Part shown: positions 15,101 to 23,730 of the stretch, in pieces
How the letters are laid out: the number at the start of each line of letters is the position of its first letter
Position numbering within the stretch: position 1 is the stretch's first letter
DNA from: Rhodocyclaceae bacterium
GTDB lineage: Bacteria > Pseudomonadota > Gammaproteobacteria > Burkholderiales > Rhodocyclaceae
Assembly: GCA_019455325.1 (NCBI GenBank)
Contig: JACFMQ010000004.1
Location: 186,001-250,000, forward strand
Direction of reading: 5' to 3'
DNA length: 64,000 bases
Translations under genes and position numbers: made by a program
The notes under the pieces: model-generated
What the model was told of the DNA's origin: nothing
What the model saw: the letters and a program-made list of their open reading frames with translations, nothing else
Databases searched by the model: none

Positions 15101-18100
15101 TCACCACGCCTCCGGTGCGCTGTACGGGAAGGCCGGCAGCTTCAGCGCGGTCGTTGCCTGCGTCTTCGGATCGATACTGCTCATGCCGATGCCGACGAAC
15201 AGCCGGGCGCGCCCCTGCGCCGCCTTGCCGTCGGCGCCCGGCCCGCCGGCGAGCGGCACCGAGAATTCGAGCAGGCGCCGCTTCGGGTCGGCCGGATCGA
15301 ATTCGGGCAGCCCCTGCGGACGATGCGCCGCGAACAGCCGCAGCAGCGACCACGGCGCATCCAGGTCGAAGCGCGCGCGGCGCTCCTCGACCCGCAGGCC
15401 GGTCTGCCGGGGATCGCGCTGCGGCAGCCAGGGCGAACGGTCGGCCCAGGTCAGCGCCAGCGACAGCGCCTGGCCCGCGTACCAGTCCAGCGCGGTCGGG
15501 CGATTCGGGAAGCCGGCGTGCGCCGAACCCGAACTCAGTTGCCAGCCGATCAACTGGTCGGCGCCGGACGACGCTGAAGGCATGGCGTTGAACGCGATCG
15601 ACAGGCCGATCGGCTGGCCATGCTCGCCCGCCAGAAGATTGCCGCCGAAGAACGCCGCCACGGCGTCGAGCTGGGCGATGAAGCGGTGCTCCTCGCTCCA
15701 CTCCTTCTTCGGCAGGGCGGCCATGGCGTCGCGCAGCGCGGCCCGCTGCGCCGCGAAGTCGAGGAAGAAGGCGCGCACCGTCGCCGGGCTGGCGTCGCGC
15801 GCGCCCGGCTCGCCGAAGGGGTAGCGTCCGGCCAGGTCGCGGTTGAAGCGGCCCGCCCAGCCCTGGTAGACCTCGAAGCCCTGCGCCTGCACGCGGTCCA
15901 CGCAGCGCAGCGACACCTGCTGTTCGAGCCGGCCGCGCAGCACCGAGAACAGGTCGTTGCCGGGCTCGGGGGAAACGTAGGCAGCCAGCGTCTCCTCGCA
16001 GTTGGCATAGCTCAGGCCGCTGAGCTGGCGGATGAAGTAGCCGTCGAGCGCGGCCACCTGCCCGCTCGGCTCCTTGGCCTGGGTGTAGCGGTTGAGTTCG
16101 GCGGTGGTGTTGGCCCAGTAGGTCTGCGTCTGCGCCGTGTCGCGCTGCGCCGCGTTGACCGCCGGCGCGGCCTGCATCAGGGAGACGAAGGGCGCGGCGT
16201 AGCCCACCAGCACCTGCGCGCGCGCCACCTGGCGGGCGAGATAGTCCTTGAGCACCGGCAGGCTGCCGGTATCGAACAGCTCGTCGCCGCCGCTCGCGGC
16301 CTGCGGCGCGTACAGACGACTCGCCGCGGCGAGCGCGCTGACGCTGCCGAGTTGGTCCGCCGCGAAATCGAAGACGCACTGGCGCACGTTGCCGCCGCCG
16401 CTGGCAAAGCCGTAATCGGCATAGGCCTTGAGCACGTTCTGCAGGGAAGGCAGGGCCTGCGCCACCTCACTGCCGGTGCGGGCCAGGTCGGCGTCGGCGC
16501 GGCTCACCGCATCGAGGCTGACCAGCGGGATCGGCGAGCCGCCCGGCAGGCGCTGCGCGCGCTGCATCGCATCGTCGAGCGCGCGTTCCAGCGCGGCGCG
16601 CGCGAGGCGGTCGTAGAGCGGGCGCTCGGCCGTGCCGGTGAGCGGCAGCTTTCTGGCCTCGGCGAACTTCTCGTAGTCGGCGAGATAGCCGGCCGCTTCG
16701 ACGATCTCGGCGGCATGCCAGCGCGCCGCGCTGCCCGCGCAGCCGAAGCTGCGCGGCGCGTTCAGGCGCATGAAGCCCAAGGCCACCAGATCGGGCAGAC
16801 CGGCCAGCTCGCTCTGCAGCGCCGGCGCGAGTTCCATGCTTCCTTCGCCCGCCGAGAACACCAGACCGTAGGGCGCCAGCGTCATGCCGGCGAGGACCTT
16901 CATCTCGGGGTGGAAGCACTGCTCGCGGTCGAAGCGGCTCACCGTGCGGCGCAGCGTCTCGGGGTAGGCATAGCGCGTCTGAAGCGTTTCCAGGCTGTTG
17001 CGCACGCTGCGCAGGATGCTGCCGCAGGGGCTGCTCTCGGCGGTGGCGGAAAGCCAGGAGGCGCGCGTCCAGGCCAGCCAGTCGGCGAATTCCCGGGTGT
17101 TCTCCAGCACCTTGGCTTCGCCGTCCGACAGCGCCTTGAGCAGACCTTCGCCCTTGGCCACCTCCCTGCTCAAGGCCGCGCGCACGGCCTCGCCCTGCAG
17201 GTCGATCCGGGTCGCCAGCCGGGTGCGCATCTTCAGGGGCAGATCCACGTTCTGCCAGGGCGCCGGCGTGCCCTTGTCGGCCCGTTCGCTGAGCTTGCTC
17301 ATGGCATCGTCGAGGATGTTGCCGGGGCGCCTCACTTCGTCCGGCATGCTGGCGCCGAACGCATAGCCGCCCAGGTCGGCGAGGATCTGCAACTGCGCGC
17401 CCTCGCCCAGCGTATGGGCCATCCAGGCCAGGGTATGGAAGCGCTCGAGGTTTTCTTCGAGCGCCAGCACCGCGGCCACGTCGTCGCGCAGCGCCGCTTC
17501 CTGGGCGGCCAGGCCGACCGGCGGCACGACGTCGTCGGTGCCGGCGACGAGCCGGCGCGCCTTCTCGCCGAGGTGGCAGGCCATCGCCGGCATGAGCACG
17601 CGCGCCACCGTGGAGGTGCCGATGCGGCTGGCGCTGCGGCTGGCGATGCGCCCATCCACCCAGGACGCCGGCACGGCCAGGTAGGTGGTGTCGGTATTCA
17701 GGCTGGCCACCTCCTTCAGCAGCGGATAGACGATCTCGCTGGACAGGCAGCCGGCGTTCTGCGCGCTCGCCGGCGTGGCGCGCCCGAGCGTATCGATGGC
17801 GCTCACCAGCCCGTCGACCTGCTCGGCGAAGCGCACGCTGGCGAAGCCGAGCGCCACGCACAGGCCGAGCACCGCCGCCACCGAGCCGATCTGCACGGCG
17901 CGGATCAGGCGGTTGCGCGACAGCAGGCCCTGTCGCGTCGGCCGCGCCAGGCTGCGCTCGGCCAGCGCCTTGCCGTTGACCAGCGTGTCGACGAAGGACA
18001 CGTCGGTGCGCACGTCCGGCCGCAGGCTGCCGTCGGCATCGACCGCGCCGGTGAAGTAGAAGCCGCGGAACAGGTGCCCGGTCTGCCAGGCCGTGGCGCG

Positions 18101-19045
18101 GAAGACCGTGTCCAGCCACGGCGCCAGCGGCTTCTTCAGGGCCATGAGATGGCTGGGGAAGAGGAAGAACCCGTCGACGTCGGCGATCTGCCGGGTATGC
18201 GCCGCCACCGCCACCTGCAGGTTGCGCAGGCGTTCGCCGAGCGCGTCGAACCCCGCCTCCGCCCACGCCTTCGGCGTGTTGCTCTGGTCCTGCGGCGTCG
18301 CCGAGTAGCCGAACAGTTCATGGCGCCGCTCGCCGGGCTGGCATCGCCAGAAGGCGCCGAAGCCGCCGAGCGCATCGCATTGGGTGACCACCACGTAGAC
18401 CGGCAGGGCGAATTCCAGCGTTTCCTGCAGCGCGACGAGCTGGCGGTTCACGCTGGCGGCCAGGCGTTCGCGTTCGCTGGCCTTGCCGTCGCGCAGGGTG
18501 CGCGCCGACACGCAGAGCAGCACGCCGTCGAGCGGCCGCTCGGGGCGCAGCGCGTCGAGATCCGCGAGGGTCTTCTTCCAGGCGGCGCCTTCGTCGCTGT
18601 CGGGGTCGGCGACGGGCAGGCTGCCGTCGACGTCGATCAGCACGCCGTTGCCGAGGAAGGTCCAGCTCGTGCCCTTCGCCTTCAGTTCGGCGGCGCGCGC
18701 CGGCGGCGCGTGGCGCCAGCTCTCGGACACCGAGCCGACGACGCTGCTCTTGCCGGCGCCCCGCTCGCCGAGCACCAGCATCCAGGGCTGGTCGTAGCGC
18801 CACTCGCGCCGCGTGGCGAGGTAGTCGAACGCGTCGAGCACGCCGCGCAGGCGGTCGCCGAGGCGCGCGCAGAGGCCGCGCGGCGCGCTCGCCTCGTCGC
18901 ACTTCGCGACGACGATCTTCGGTTTGCGCAGGCGCATCGCCAGGAGCACCGCCAGCAGCGCGACGAGCACGACCCCGACGGCCACCAGGGCTTCCTGCGG
19001 GATGTGCCATTGCGACAGCCATTGGCCGACGGCGGCGAAGTCCAT
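15101..19045 (-). CDS. tssM: T6SS inner-membrane protein TssM (IcmF)
   Basis: A 1314-residue membrane protein that with TssL and TssJ forms the trans-envelope complex. One membrane segment near residues 20-37 (VAVGVVLVALLAVLLAM) is followed by a cytoplasmic ATP/GTP-binding domain with Walker A GERGAGKSS at about 93-101. A second membrane segment lies near 375-395 (VAAVLGLCVALGFASV), followed by a large periplasmic domain. The start at 19045 (MDFAAVGQWLSQW) overlaps the tssL stop (TGATG); the frame is open further upstream but that sequence belongs to tssL. Length is within the upper range of the family. Confidence 0.95.
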   Translation of the reverse strand: MDFAAVGQWLSQWHIPQEALVAVGVVLVALLAVLLAMRLRKPKIVVAKCDEASAPRGLCARLGDRLRGVLDAFDYLATRREWRYDQPWMLVLGERGAGKSSVVGSVSESWRHAPPARAAELKAKGTSWTFLGNGVLIDVDGSLPVADPDSDEGAAWKKTLADLDALRPERPLDGVLLCVSARTLRDGKASERERLAASVNRQLVALQETLEFALPVYVVVTQCDALGGFGAFWRCQPGERRHELFGYSATPQDQSNTPKAWAEAGFDALGERLRNLQVAVAAHTRQIADVDGFFLFPSHLMALKKPLAPWLDTVFRATAWQTGHLFRGFYFTGAVDADGSLRPDVRTDVSFVDTLVNGKALAERSLARPTRQGLLSRNRLIRAVQIGSVAAVLGLCVALGFASVRFAEQVDGLVSAIDTLGRATPASAQNAGCLSSEIVYPLLKEVASLNTDTTYLAVPASWVDGRIASRSASRIGTSTVARVLMPAMACHLGEKARRLVAGTDDVVPPVGLAAQEAALRDDVAAVLALEENLERFHTLAWMAHTLGEGAQLQILADLGGYAFGASMPDEVRRPGNILDDAMSKLSERADKGTPAPWQNVDLPLKMRTRLATRIDLQGEAVRAALSREVAKGEGLLKALSDGEAKVLENTREFADWLAWTRASWLSATAESSPCGSILRSVRNSLETLQTRYAYPETLRRTVSRFDREQCFHPEMKVLAGMTLAPYGLVFSAGEGSMELAPALQSELAGLPDLVALGFMRLNAPRSFGCAGSAARWHAAEIVEAAGYLADYEKFAEARKLPLTGTAERPLYDRLARAALERALDDAMQRAQRLPGGSPIPLVSLDAVSRADADLARTGSEVAQALPSLQNVLKAYADYGFASGGGNVRQCVFDFAADQLGSVSALAAASRLYAPQAASGGDELFDTGSLPVLKDYLARQVARAQVLVGYAAPFVSLMQAAPAVNAAQRDTAQTQTYWANTTAELNRYTQAKEPSGQVAALDGYFIRQLSGLSYANCEETLAAYVSPEPGNDLFSVLRGRLEQQVSLRCVDRVQAQGFEVYQGWAGRFNRDLAGRYPFGEPGARDASPATVRAFFLDFAAQRAALRDAMAALPKKEWSEEHRFIAQLDAVAAFFGGNLLAGEHGQPIGLSIAFNAMPSASSGADQLIGWQLSSGSAHAGFPNRPTALDWYAGQALSLALTWADRSPWLPQRDPRQTGLRVEERRARFDLDAPWSLLRLFAAHRPQGLPEFDPADPKRRLLEFSVPLAGGPGADGKAAQGRARLFVGIGMSSIDPKTQATTALKLPAFPYSAPEAW

Positions 19046-19806
19046 CAGCCGGCCCCCACGCTCTGGCGGAAGGGCTCCATCAGCCGGAACCACAGGGCGC
19101 TCGACGCCAGCAGGTAGAGCAGCGCGGCGACGCCGGCCGCCGCGTACCAGGGCGTCAGCGGCGCCAGGCGCACGCCCTCGCCTTCGTCGAGCAGATGCTG
19201 CAGCGCCTGCGGGAAGGCCGGCCCCTGCGGCGGCGCGGCCGGATCGCGCGACACCACGCTGAACAGGCGCTCGCGCGTCTCCTTCAGCATGGCCTCTCCC
19301 TGCTCGCCGCGGTACTTCCCCTTGAAGCCGAGTTGCAGGGCGAGCACCATCACCGCCGCCAGATCGACGTGCAGCGCGTCGCGCTTGCGCGTCCCGAGCA
19401 GCTCGTCGGTGATGGCAAAGAAGCGCACGGCGGCGTTCCGCGAGCGGAACAGCCGGTGTTCGAGGAGCACGTCGAGCCAGGCCTCGCGCCCCGCCCACTC
19501 GATCTCCAGGACGAACAGCTCGTCGGCCAGCGCGGCCATGGCGTAGAGCGCCATGCGCTGCGCCTTCGCCTCGTCGGCGGTGCCGGTGCGCGCCACCGCC
19601 TGCCACTGCGCGCGCAGCAGGCCGGCCAGCCGCCCGCTGACGCGCGCGGCCAGATCGCCGGGCTCGCTGGGCGGCGCTTCGTCGCCGACGGTGAGCATGG
19701 CGGCGAGGCGGCCCTCGGCAATGGCCTGCTTGATGCCCGCCAGTTCTTCGAAGAACTCGGCGAAGCGCGCCAGCAGGAAGAAGGCGGGTTCGGCGCGTTC
19801 AGGCAT
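19045..19806 (-). CDS. tssL: T6SS inner-membrane protein TssL (DotU/IcmH family)
   Basis: A 253-residue protein with a cytoplasmic DotU domain (AFFLLARFAEFFEELAGIKQ near the N-terminus, ALADELFVLEIEWAGREAWL, LGFKGKYRG) and a single C-terminal membrane anchor at about 220-241 (YAAAGVAALLYLLASSALWF). It binds TssM and the baseplate. It has no C-terminal peptidoglycan-binding OmpA extension. It overlaps tssK by 8 bases at its start and tssM by one base at its end. Confidence 0.95.
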   Translation of the reverse strand: MPERAEPAFFLLARFAEFFEELAGIKQAIAEGRLAAMLTVGDEAPPSEPGDLAARVSGRLAGLLRAQWQAVARTGTADEAKAQRMALYAMAALADELFVLEIEWAGREAWLDVLLEHRLFRSRNAAVRFFAITDELLGTRKRDALHVDLAAVMVLALQLGFKGKYRGEQGEAMLKETRERLFSVVSRDPAAPPQGPAFPQALQHLLDEGEGVRLAPLTPWYAAAGVAALLYLLASSALWFRLMEPFRQSVGAG

Positions 19807-21226
19807 GGGCCGGCGCGGCTCCGGTGGCGGCCTGCGGCGCGGACGGCGCGTGCTTGCGGTGGTGCAGGATCACCGCCGCCGGCGCCCCGGCGGCGTCCCC
19901 GGACACCAGCAGCGAGCGGCCGGCGCGGAAGCAGTCGACGGCGCCGTGCTGCGGCAGCTCGACGCTCTGGCTGCGCAGCTCGCAGACGATGGCATCGCCG
20001 CGCAGCCCGAGATCGGCAACCTCGCGCGCGCCGAGCAGGCGGCGCTGGGCGCCGGTATGCCGGCGCTGGCGCAGGGTCGGCTGCAGGTCCTCGCTGGCGA
20101 TGTTCGCCTGCTCGATCCAGGTCCGCAGCTCGTGCGCCGTCTGTCCGTCCCGCGGCCGCAGCTCGATATGGACGACGTCCGGCGCGTCGTTCGGCAGGCG
20201 GCGGGCGAACACCCCGTCGCGCACGCGGGCAAAGCTCAGGCTCTCCCAGTCGGTGTTGATCAGGGCGAGCTTGCGCTGCACGAAATCGATCACCGCCTGG
20301 AACGGCGGGAAGCAATCGGCGTGCGCGTACGGTTCCATCGCCGGCGGCCGGGGGTTGCTGCCGATCCCGCTCATCTGGCCGGCGATCTGGGCCAGCGCCA
20401 GCCAGGCCTGCTGCGGCGTGCACAGCGGGTCGACCAGCGCCGCGTCGAGCAGCGGCAGGCAGGCCGAAATCCGGCGGGCCACGGTCAGGTGCGCGCGCGC
20501 TTCCGCGCCCATCACGGCGAGCGCCTCGGGCGCATCGTCCTGCGCCGTGCCGACCAGCTCGCGCAGCTTCTCCCACATCGCCTCGCGCAGGGCGGCAAAG
20601 CGCCTGAGCAGGCCCTGCTCGCCGAGGAAAGCCGAGGCGCCGAGGCGCAGCATGGGCGGGTGGTAGGAGGAGAGCGCGATCTCGCCCTGCGCGTTGCGCA
20701 TCACTTCCAGCAGCGGCACCGCCGGGTAGCCCGAGGGCAACTGGTCGGCGGCGAACAGCTCGATGCGGGCGCGGCCGCGCTCGACGGCGACGTCGCCGAA
20801 GCCGGTCACTTCGTCGAGGGTTTCGGCGCCGGGCAGGCCCTCGTAGCGGCGCATCGAGGTGCTCGGCACGGCCAGCGCGCCGGTGCGCGGCGGCAGCGCC
20901 AGATAGACGCGCACGGGCTTGCCGGCCTGCGCGCAGTGCGCGCTCACGTCGATGGTTTTCGGCGCCCGTCCGTCCTGGCTCGACACCAGCAGCGGCAGGC
21001 CGTCCGGCATGACGCCGGCGAACTCCGTGACGCTGATCATGCCGGTGGGCAGCACTGCGCCGTCCACCGCCAGGTGGCGCACGCCCCAGCAATGCGCGCT
21101 GAGGCCGAGCAGGCGCTGGTGGAGTAGCGCCTGGGCGTGGATGTCGTTCTGCTGGAAGTGCTGCGGCGAGAGCAGCATGCCCTCGGACCAGAGCACGGCA
21201 TCGGGCAGGAAGTTCGTCTCGGTCAT
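19799..21226 (-). CDS. tssK: T6SS baseplate protein TssK
   Basis: A 475-residue protein. The N-terminal FLPDAVLWSEGMLLSPQHFQ is the family signature, and the rest shows the usual shoulder and head domains, with SFARVRDGVFARRLP in the C-terminal half. TssK links the baseplate wedge to the TssL/TssM membrane complex. The gene order tssJ-K-L-M with short overlaps is standard. The last 40 residues are Ala/Pro rich. Confidence 0.95.
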   Translation of the reverse strand: MTETNFLPDAVLWSEGMLLSPQHFQQNDIHAQALLHQRLLGLSAHCWGVRHLAVDGAVLPTGMISVTEFAGVMPDGLPLLVSSQDGRAPKTIDVSAHCAQAGKPVRVYLALPPRTGALAVPSTSMRRYEGLPGAETLDEVTGFGDVAVERGRARIELFAADQLPSGYPAVPLLEVMRNAQGEIALSSYHPPMLRLGASAFLGEQGLLRRFAALREAMWEKLRELVGTAQDDAPEALAVMGAEARAHLTVARRISACLPLLDAALVDPLCTPQQAWLALAQIAGQMSGIGSNPRPPAMEPYAHADCFPPFQAVIDFVQRKLALINTDWESLSFARVRDGVFARRLPNDAPDVVHIELRPRDGQTAHELRTWIEQANIASEDLQPTLRQRRHTGAQRRLLGAREVADLGLRGDAIVCELRSQSVELPQHGAVDCFRAGRSLLVSGDAAGAPAAVILHHRKHAPSAPQAATGAAPAHA

Positions 21227-21238
21227 GCGCCTTTCTCC

Positions 21239-21718
21239 TCAGTGTCCGCTCACGGCGATGTCGTCCGGCTGCAGGCGCAGTTCGGCGCGCGCATAAGGGG
21301 TCAGGGTGATCGCCGGCCAGCCCGCCTCGCCCACGTAGTTGGCGAAGACGAGCACGGCCACGGCCTTGGCAACCCTGGCCGGCAGCTCGGCCTTGAACGC
21401 GGGATAGGCCGCCGGCACCTGCAGGGACTTCACCTCGATGTCGGCGGCCAGCGATTTCTGCAGCGCCTGGCGCTGGCGGAACCACTCCGGCCCGGTGCCC
21501 GGCAGCTTCGCCAGCGCCGCGTCGCTGTAGACCGCCACCACGTCGAGCTGCGTGGCGCTGCCGCCGTTGGCGGCCGGATCGGCCGACACCCGCAGCGTGC
21601 GCAGCGCGGCGTGCGCCGGGCCGAGGCCGATCAGCCCCTTCACCGAATCGATGGCGCTGCATCCGCCCAGCAGCGCCAGGCATCCCGACAGCATGAGCAC
21701 GAGCGCGCGGCCGGTCAT
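21239..21718 (-). CDS. tssJ: T6SS outer-membrane lipoprotein TssJ
   Basis: A 159-residue lipoprotein with signal peptide MTGRALVLMLSGCLALLGGC and a lipobox ending at Cys20. The mature part has TssJ/SciN features (LDVVAVYSDAALAKLPGTGP, then AVAVLVFANYVGEAGWPA). It anchors the TssLM complex to the outer membrane. Its ATG overlaps the stop of the DUF4150 gene (ATGA), tying the tip module to the membrane-complex genes in one transcript. Confidence 0.9.
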   Translation of the reverse strand: MTGRALVLMLSGCLALLGGCSAIDSVKGLIGLGPAHAALRTLRVSADPAANGGSATQLDVVAVYSDAALAKLPGTGPEWFRQRQALQKSLAADIEVKSLQVPAAYPAFKAELPARVAKAVAVLVFANYVGEAGWPAITLTPYARAELRLQPDDIAVSGH

Positions 21719-22092
21719 GAGAGGTAGATCACCTTGAACTGCCCCGGCGTCAGCGAGATGCCGACGCAGTTGGGCAGCAGGCCGTTCTGCCCGTTGATCG
21801 AGGTCAGGCGCGAAGCGAAGACGCAGCCCAGCGCCACCTTGAAGCTGCCCAGCAGCGAGCGCTTAGGGCCCATGCACATGCCCGAGGCGACGCCGACGCC
21901 GGCGTCGCCGGCGCTCAGCGCGCCGATGGTCAGGAGGTTCTCGGCCAGCCCGCCGCCCAGGATCACGTTGAACACCGTCGGCACGTTGCTCACCGAGAAG
22001 TCGAGATTGACCTGCGGCACCGGCACCGGGCCGACCATGCAGACGTCGGGAAAGCCGAGGTTGAGCACGCCGAGATTGTTGTTCACGAACAT
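21715..22092 (-). CDS. DUF4150 PAAR-like spike-tip protein
   Basis: A 125-residue protein starting MFVNNNLGVLNLGFPDVC and containing PVPVPQVNLDFSVSN and ASGMCMGPKRSLLGSFKV, the conserved pattern of DUF4150. DUF4150 is a PAAR-like domain that sharpens the VgrG spike and can carry effectors. Three Cys residues may contribute to metal binding at the tip. No toxin extension is fused to it. It is the only PAAR-type protein in the island, so it probably caps the spike. Confidence 0.85.
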   Translation of the reverse strand: MFVNNNLGVLNLGFPDVCMVGPVPVPQVNLDFSVSNVPTVFNVILGGGLAENLLTIGALSAGDAGVGVASGMCMGPKRSLLGSFKVALGCVFASRLTSINGQNGLLPNCVGISLTPGQFKVIYLS

Positions 22093-22096
22093 CGCC

Positions 22097-22648
22097 TCAC
22101 CCCATGCTGATGCGTTCTGCGTCGGCCTTGATGTCGCGCTCGGCCGTGAGCAGCGCATCCTGGGCGTGCAGCTTGAAGAGGTGGCGCACGTCGAGCAGGC
22201 AATGCCCGGCGCGGCCGATCAGATGGCGTGCCTGCTGGACGAGGCTTTCCGCCACCGTGACGAAAAGGTTGGGCGCCTGCAGCGTGAGACTGCCGGTGAG
22301 CGTCATCAGCCGCGCCTCGCCGGCGCTCACCAGCGCCAGGCTGTCGACGGCGTGCACGCTGACGTTCGCCTGGCGCAGCGCCAGGCTGCGGCAGGCCGGC
22401 ACGCTCAGCGCCGCCTCGGCGCCGCTGCGTTCGAGCACGTGCAGCACGTGGCAGGTCGCCCCCGCACTGCCGCCGACCAGCACCAGATCGCCGGTCTGCG
22501 GTTCGAGCAGGCAACTCGCCGCGCGGCGCGCCTGGCGGCCGTTCGCCAGCAGACAGGTGTCGGCGTCGAGCAGCATGGCCACGCGCGTCTCTTCGAGCTG
22601 CACGCGCTGCGCGCGGGCGCTCGCCGGGGCCGGGTTCACGGAATGCAT
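22097..22648 (-). CDS. DUF3540 T6SS-associated protein
   Basis: A 183-residue protein that matches the DUF3540 pattern (RVAMLLDADTCLLANGRQAR, GDLVLVGGSAGATCHVLHVL). The beta-rich C-terminal part has LTLTGSLTLQAPNLFVTVAE-like strands that may form a helical stalk. DUF3540 genes occur with DUF2169, pentapeptide and DUF4150 genes in T6SS loci and are thought to help load or build the spike tip. The start at 22648 overlaps the end of the pentapeptide gene by 13 bases. Confidence 0.8.
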   Translation of the reverse strand: MHSVNPAPASARAQRVQLEETRVAMLLDADTCLLANGRQARRAASCLLEPQTGDLVLVGGSAGATCHVLHVLERSGAEAALSVPACRSLALRQANVSVHAVDSLALVSAGEARLMTLTGSLTLQAPNLFVTVAESLVQQARHLIGRAGHCLLDVRHLFKLHAQDALLTAERDIKADAERISMG

Positions 22649-23730
22649 GGCAGATCCTCCAGATCGAGATTGGGGCGTTCGAGCGCCAGCAGGTCGGCGT
22701 CGGTGCCCTGCTGGCCGCGCCGCGAGGCGCCGCGCAGGCGCACGTCGTCCAGCGCGGCGCCGTGGAAGACGCAGCGGTCGAGCCGCGCGCCGGAAAGATC
22801 GCTGTCGCTCAGGCGGGCATGCGCGAAGCGCACGTCGGAAAAATCCGCGTCCGCCGCCCGCAGGCCGACCGCTTCGCTCTTCTCCCAACTGCCGCCGGCC
22901 AGGCGCGCGCCATCGAAGCGGCAGGCGCGCAGGCGCGCGTTGTAGAACATGGCGCGGGAAAAATCGGCGTCGCGCGCGTCGCACCCTTCCAGGCGCGCCG
23001 ACAGCAGCAGGGCGTCCGGCGCCTGCGTGCCGCGCAGGCGCGTCCCGGCGAAATGCGTCTGCATCAGGTTGCAGCCGGCGAGCACGGCGCCGGAAAGATC
23101 GCTGTCCGCGAAGCGTCCTTCCTGCAACTGGCACAGGTCGAAACGCAGGCTGCCCAGGGCCATGCCGCGCCAGTCGTTGTTCATCAGCGCGCTGCGCTGC
23201 GCGCGCAGGCCGGCCACGTCGGTGGTGCGCAGGTCGCTGTCGGTGAGCGCGGTCTGCGCCAGCGTGGCGCCGGCCAGCGACGCCTCGGCCAGATCGCAGC
23301 GCCAGAGCACCGCGCTGTCGAGCCTGGCGCCCGTTAGCGCGGCGCCGCGCAGGTCGCAGCCGGTGAGCGCCACGTGGCTCAGGCCCGCGCCCTGCGCCCG
23401 CACCGCCCGCAGGCTGCAGTCGACCAGGGCCGCCTGCGACAGGGCCGCCGCCTCCATGGCCGCAGCATCGAGCGCGCAGCGGATGAACTGGGTCTGCGCC
23501 AGCGCGGCGCCGGCGAAATTCGCGCCGGCCAGGCGGCAATCGATGAAGGTGGCGCGCGCCAGCGCGGTGCGCGAAAGGTCCATGCCGCCCAGCTCGCACT
23601 CGCGCAGCACGGCGTCGGCCAGCGACGCGCCGCGCAGGTCGATGCCGCGCAGGTCCGCCTTTTCCAGCGGCCGCCGGCGGCGGATGTGCCAGGCGATGGC
23701 GGCCGGATCGACGAGCGCCGGGGCCTTCAT
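22636..23730 (-). CDS. Pentapeptide-repeat protein of T6SS tip module
   Basis: A 364-residue protein formed almost wholly of A(D/N)LXX-type pentapeptides (ADLRGIDLRGASLADAVL, FADSDLSGAVLAGCNL), which fold into a right-handed quadrilateral beta-helix. A short non-repeat N-terminus (MKAPALVDPAAIAWHIRRRR) and an acidic C-terminus flank the helix. Pentapeptide proteins accompany DUF2169/DUF3540/DUF4150 in T6SS cargo modules; an adaptor or spike extension role is inferred. The ATG overlaps the stop of the DUF2169 gene (ATGA). Confidence 0.9.
   Translation of the reverse strand: MKAPALVDPAAIAWHIRRRRPLEKADLRGIDLRGASLADAVLRECELGGMDLSRTALARATFIDCRLAGANFAGAALAQTQFIRCALDAAAMEAAALSQAALVDCSLRAVRAQGAGLSHVALTGCDLRGAALTGARLDSAVLWRCDLAEASLAGATLAQTALTDSDLRTTDVAGLRAQRSALMNNDWRGMALGSLRFDLCQLQEGRFADSDLSGAVLAGCNLMQTHFAGTRLRGTQAPDALLLSARLEGCDARDADFSRAMFYNARLRACRFDGARLAGGSWEKSEAVGLRAADADFSDVRFAHARLSDSDLSGARLDRCVFHGAALDDVRLRGASRRGQQGTDADLLALERPNLDLEDLPCIP

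Noticed and set aside
15620-19117. Plus-strand open frame of 1165 codons opposite tssM (and similar long plus-strand frames at 26389-28944, 24102-26435 and 43527-46490)
   Set aside because: They lie antisense to well-recognised genes, have no family motifs, and are Arg/Ala/Gly/His biased as expected for complementary frames in high-GC DNA.
13949-19606. tssM reading frame extended to 19606 as a 1501-residue protein
   Set aside because: The extra N-terminal part overlaps tssL in another frame and is low-complexity Arg/Ala; the TGATG overlap at 19045 and the membrane segment that follows mark the real start.
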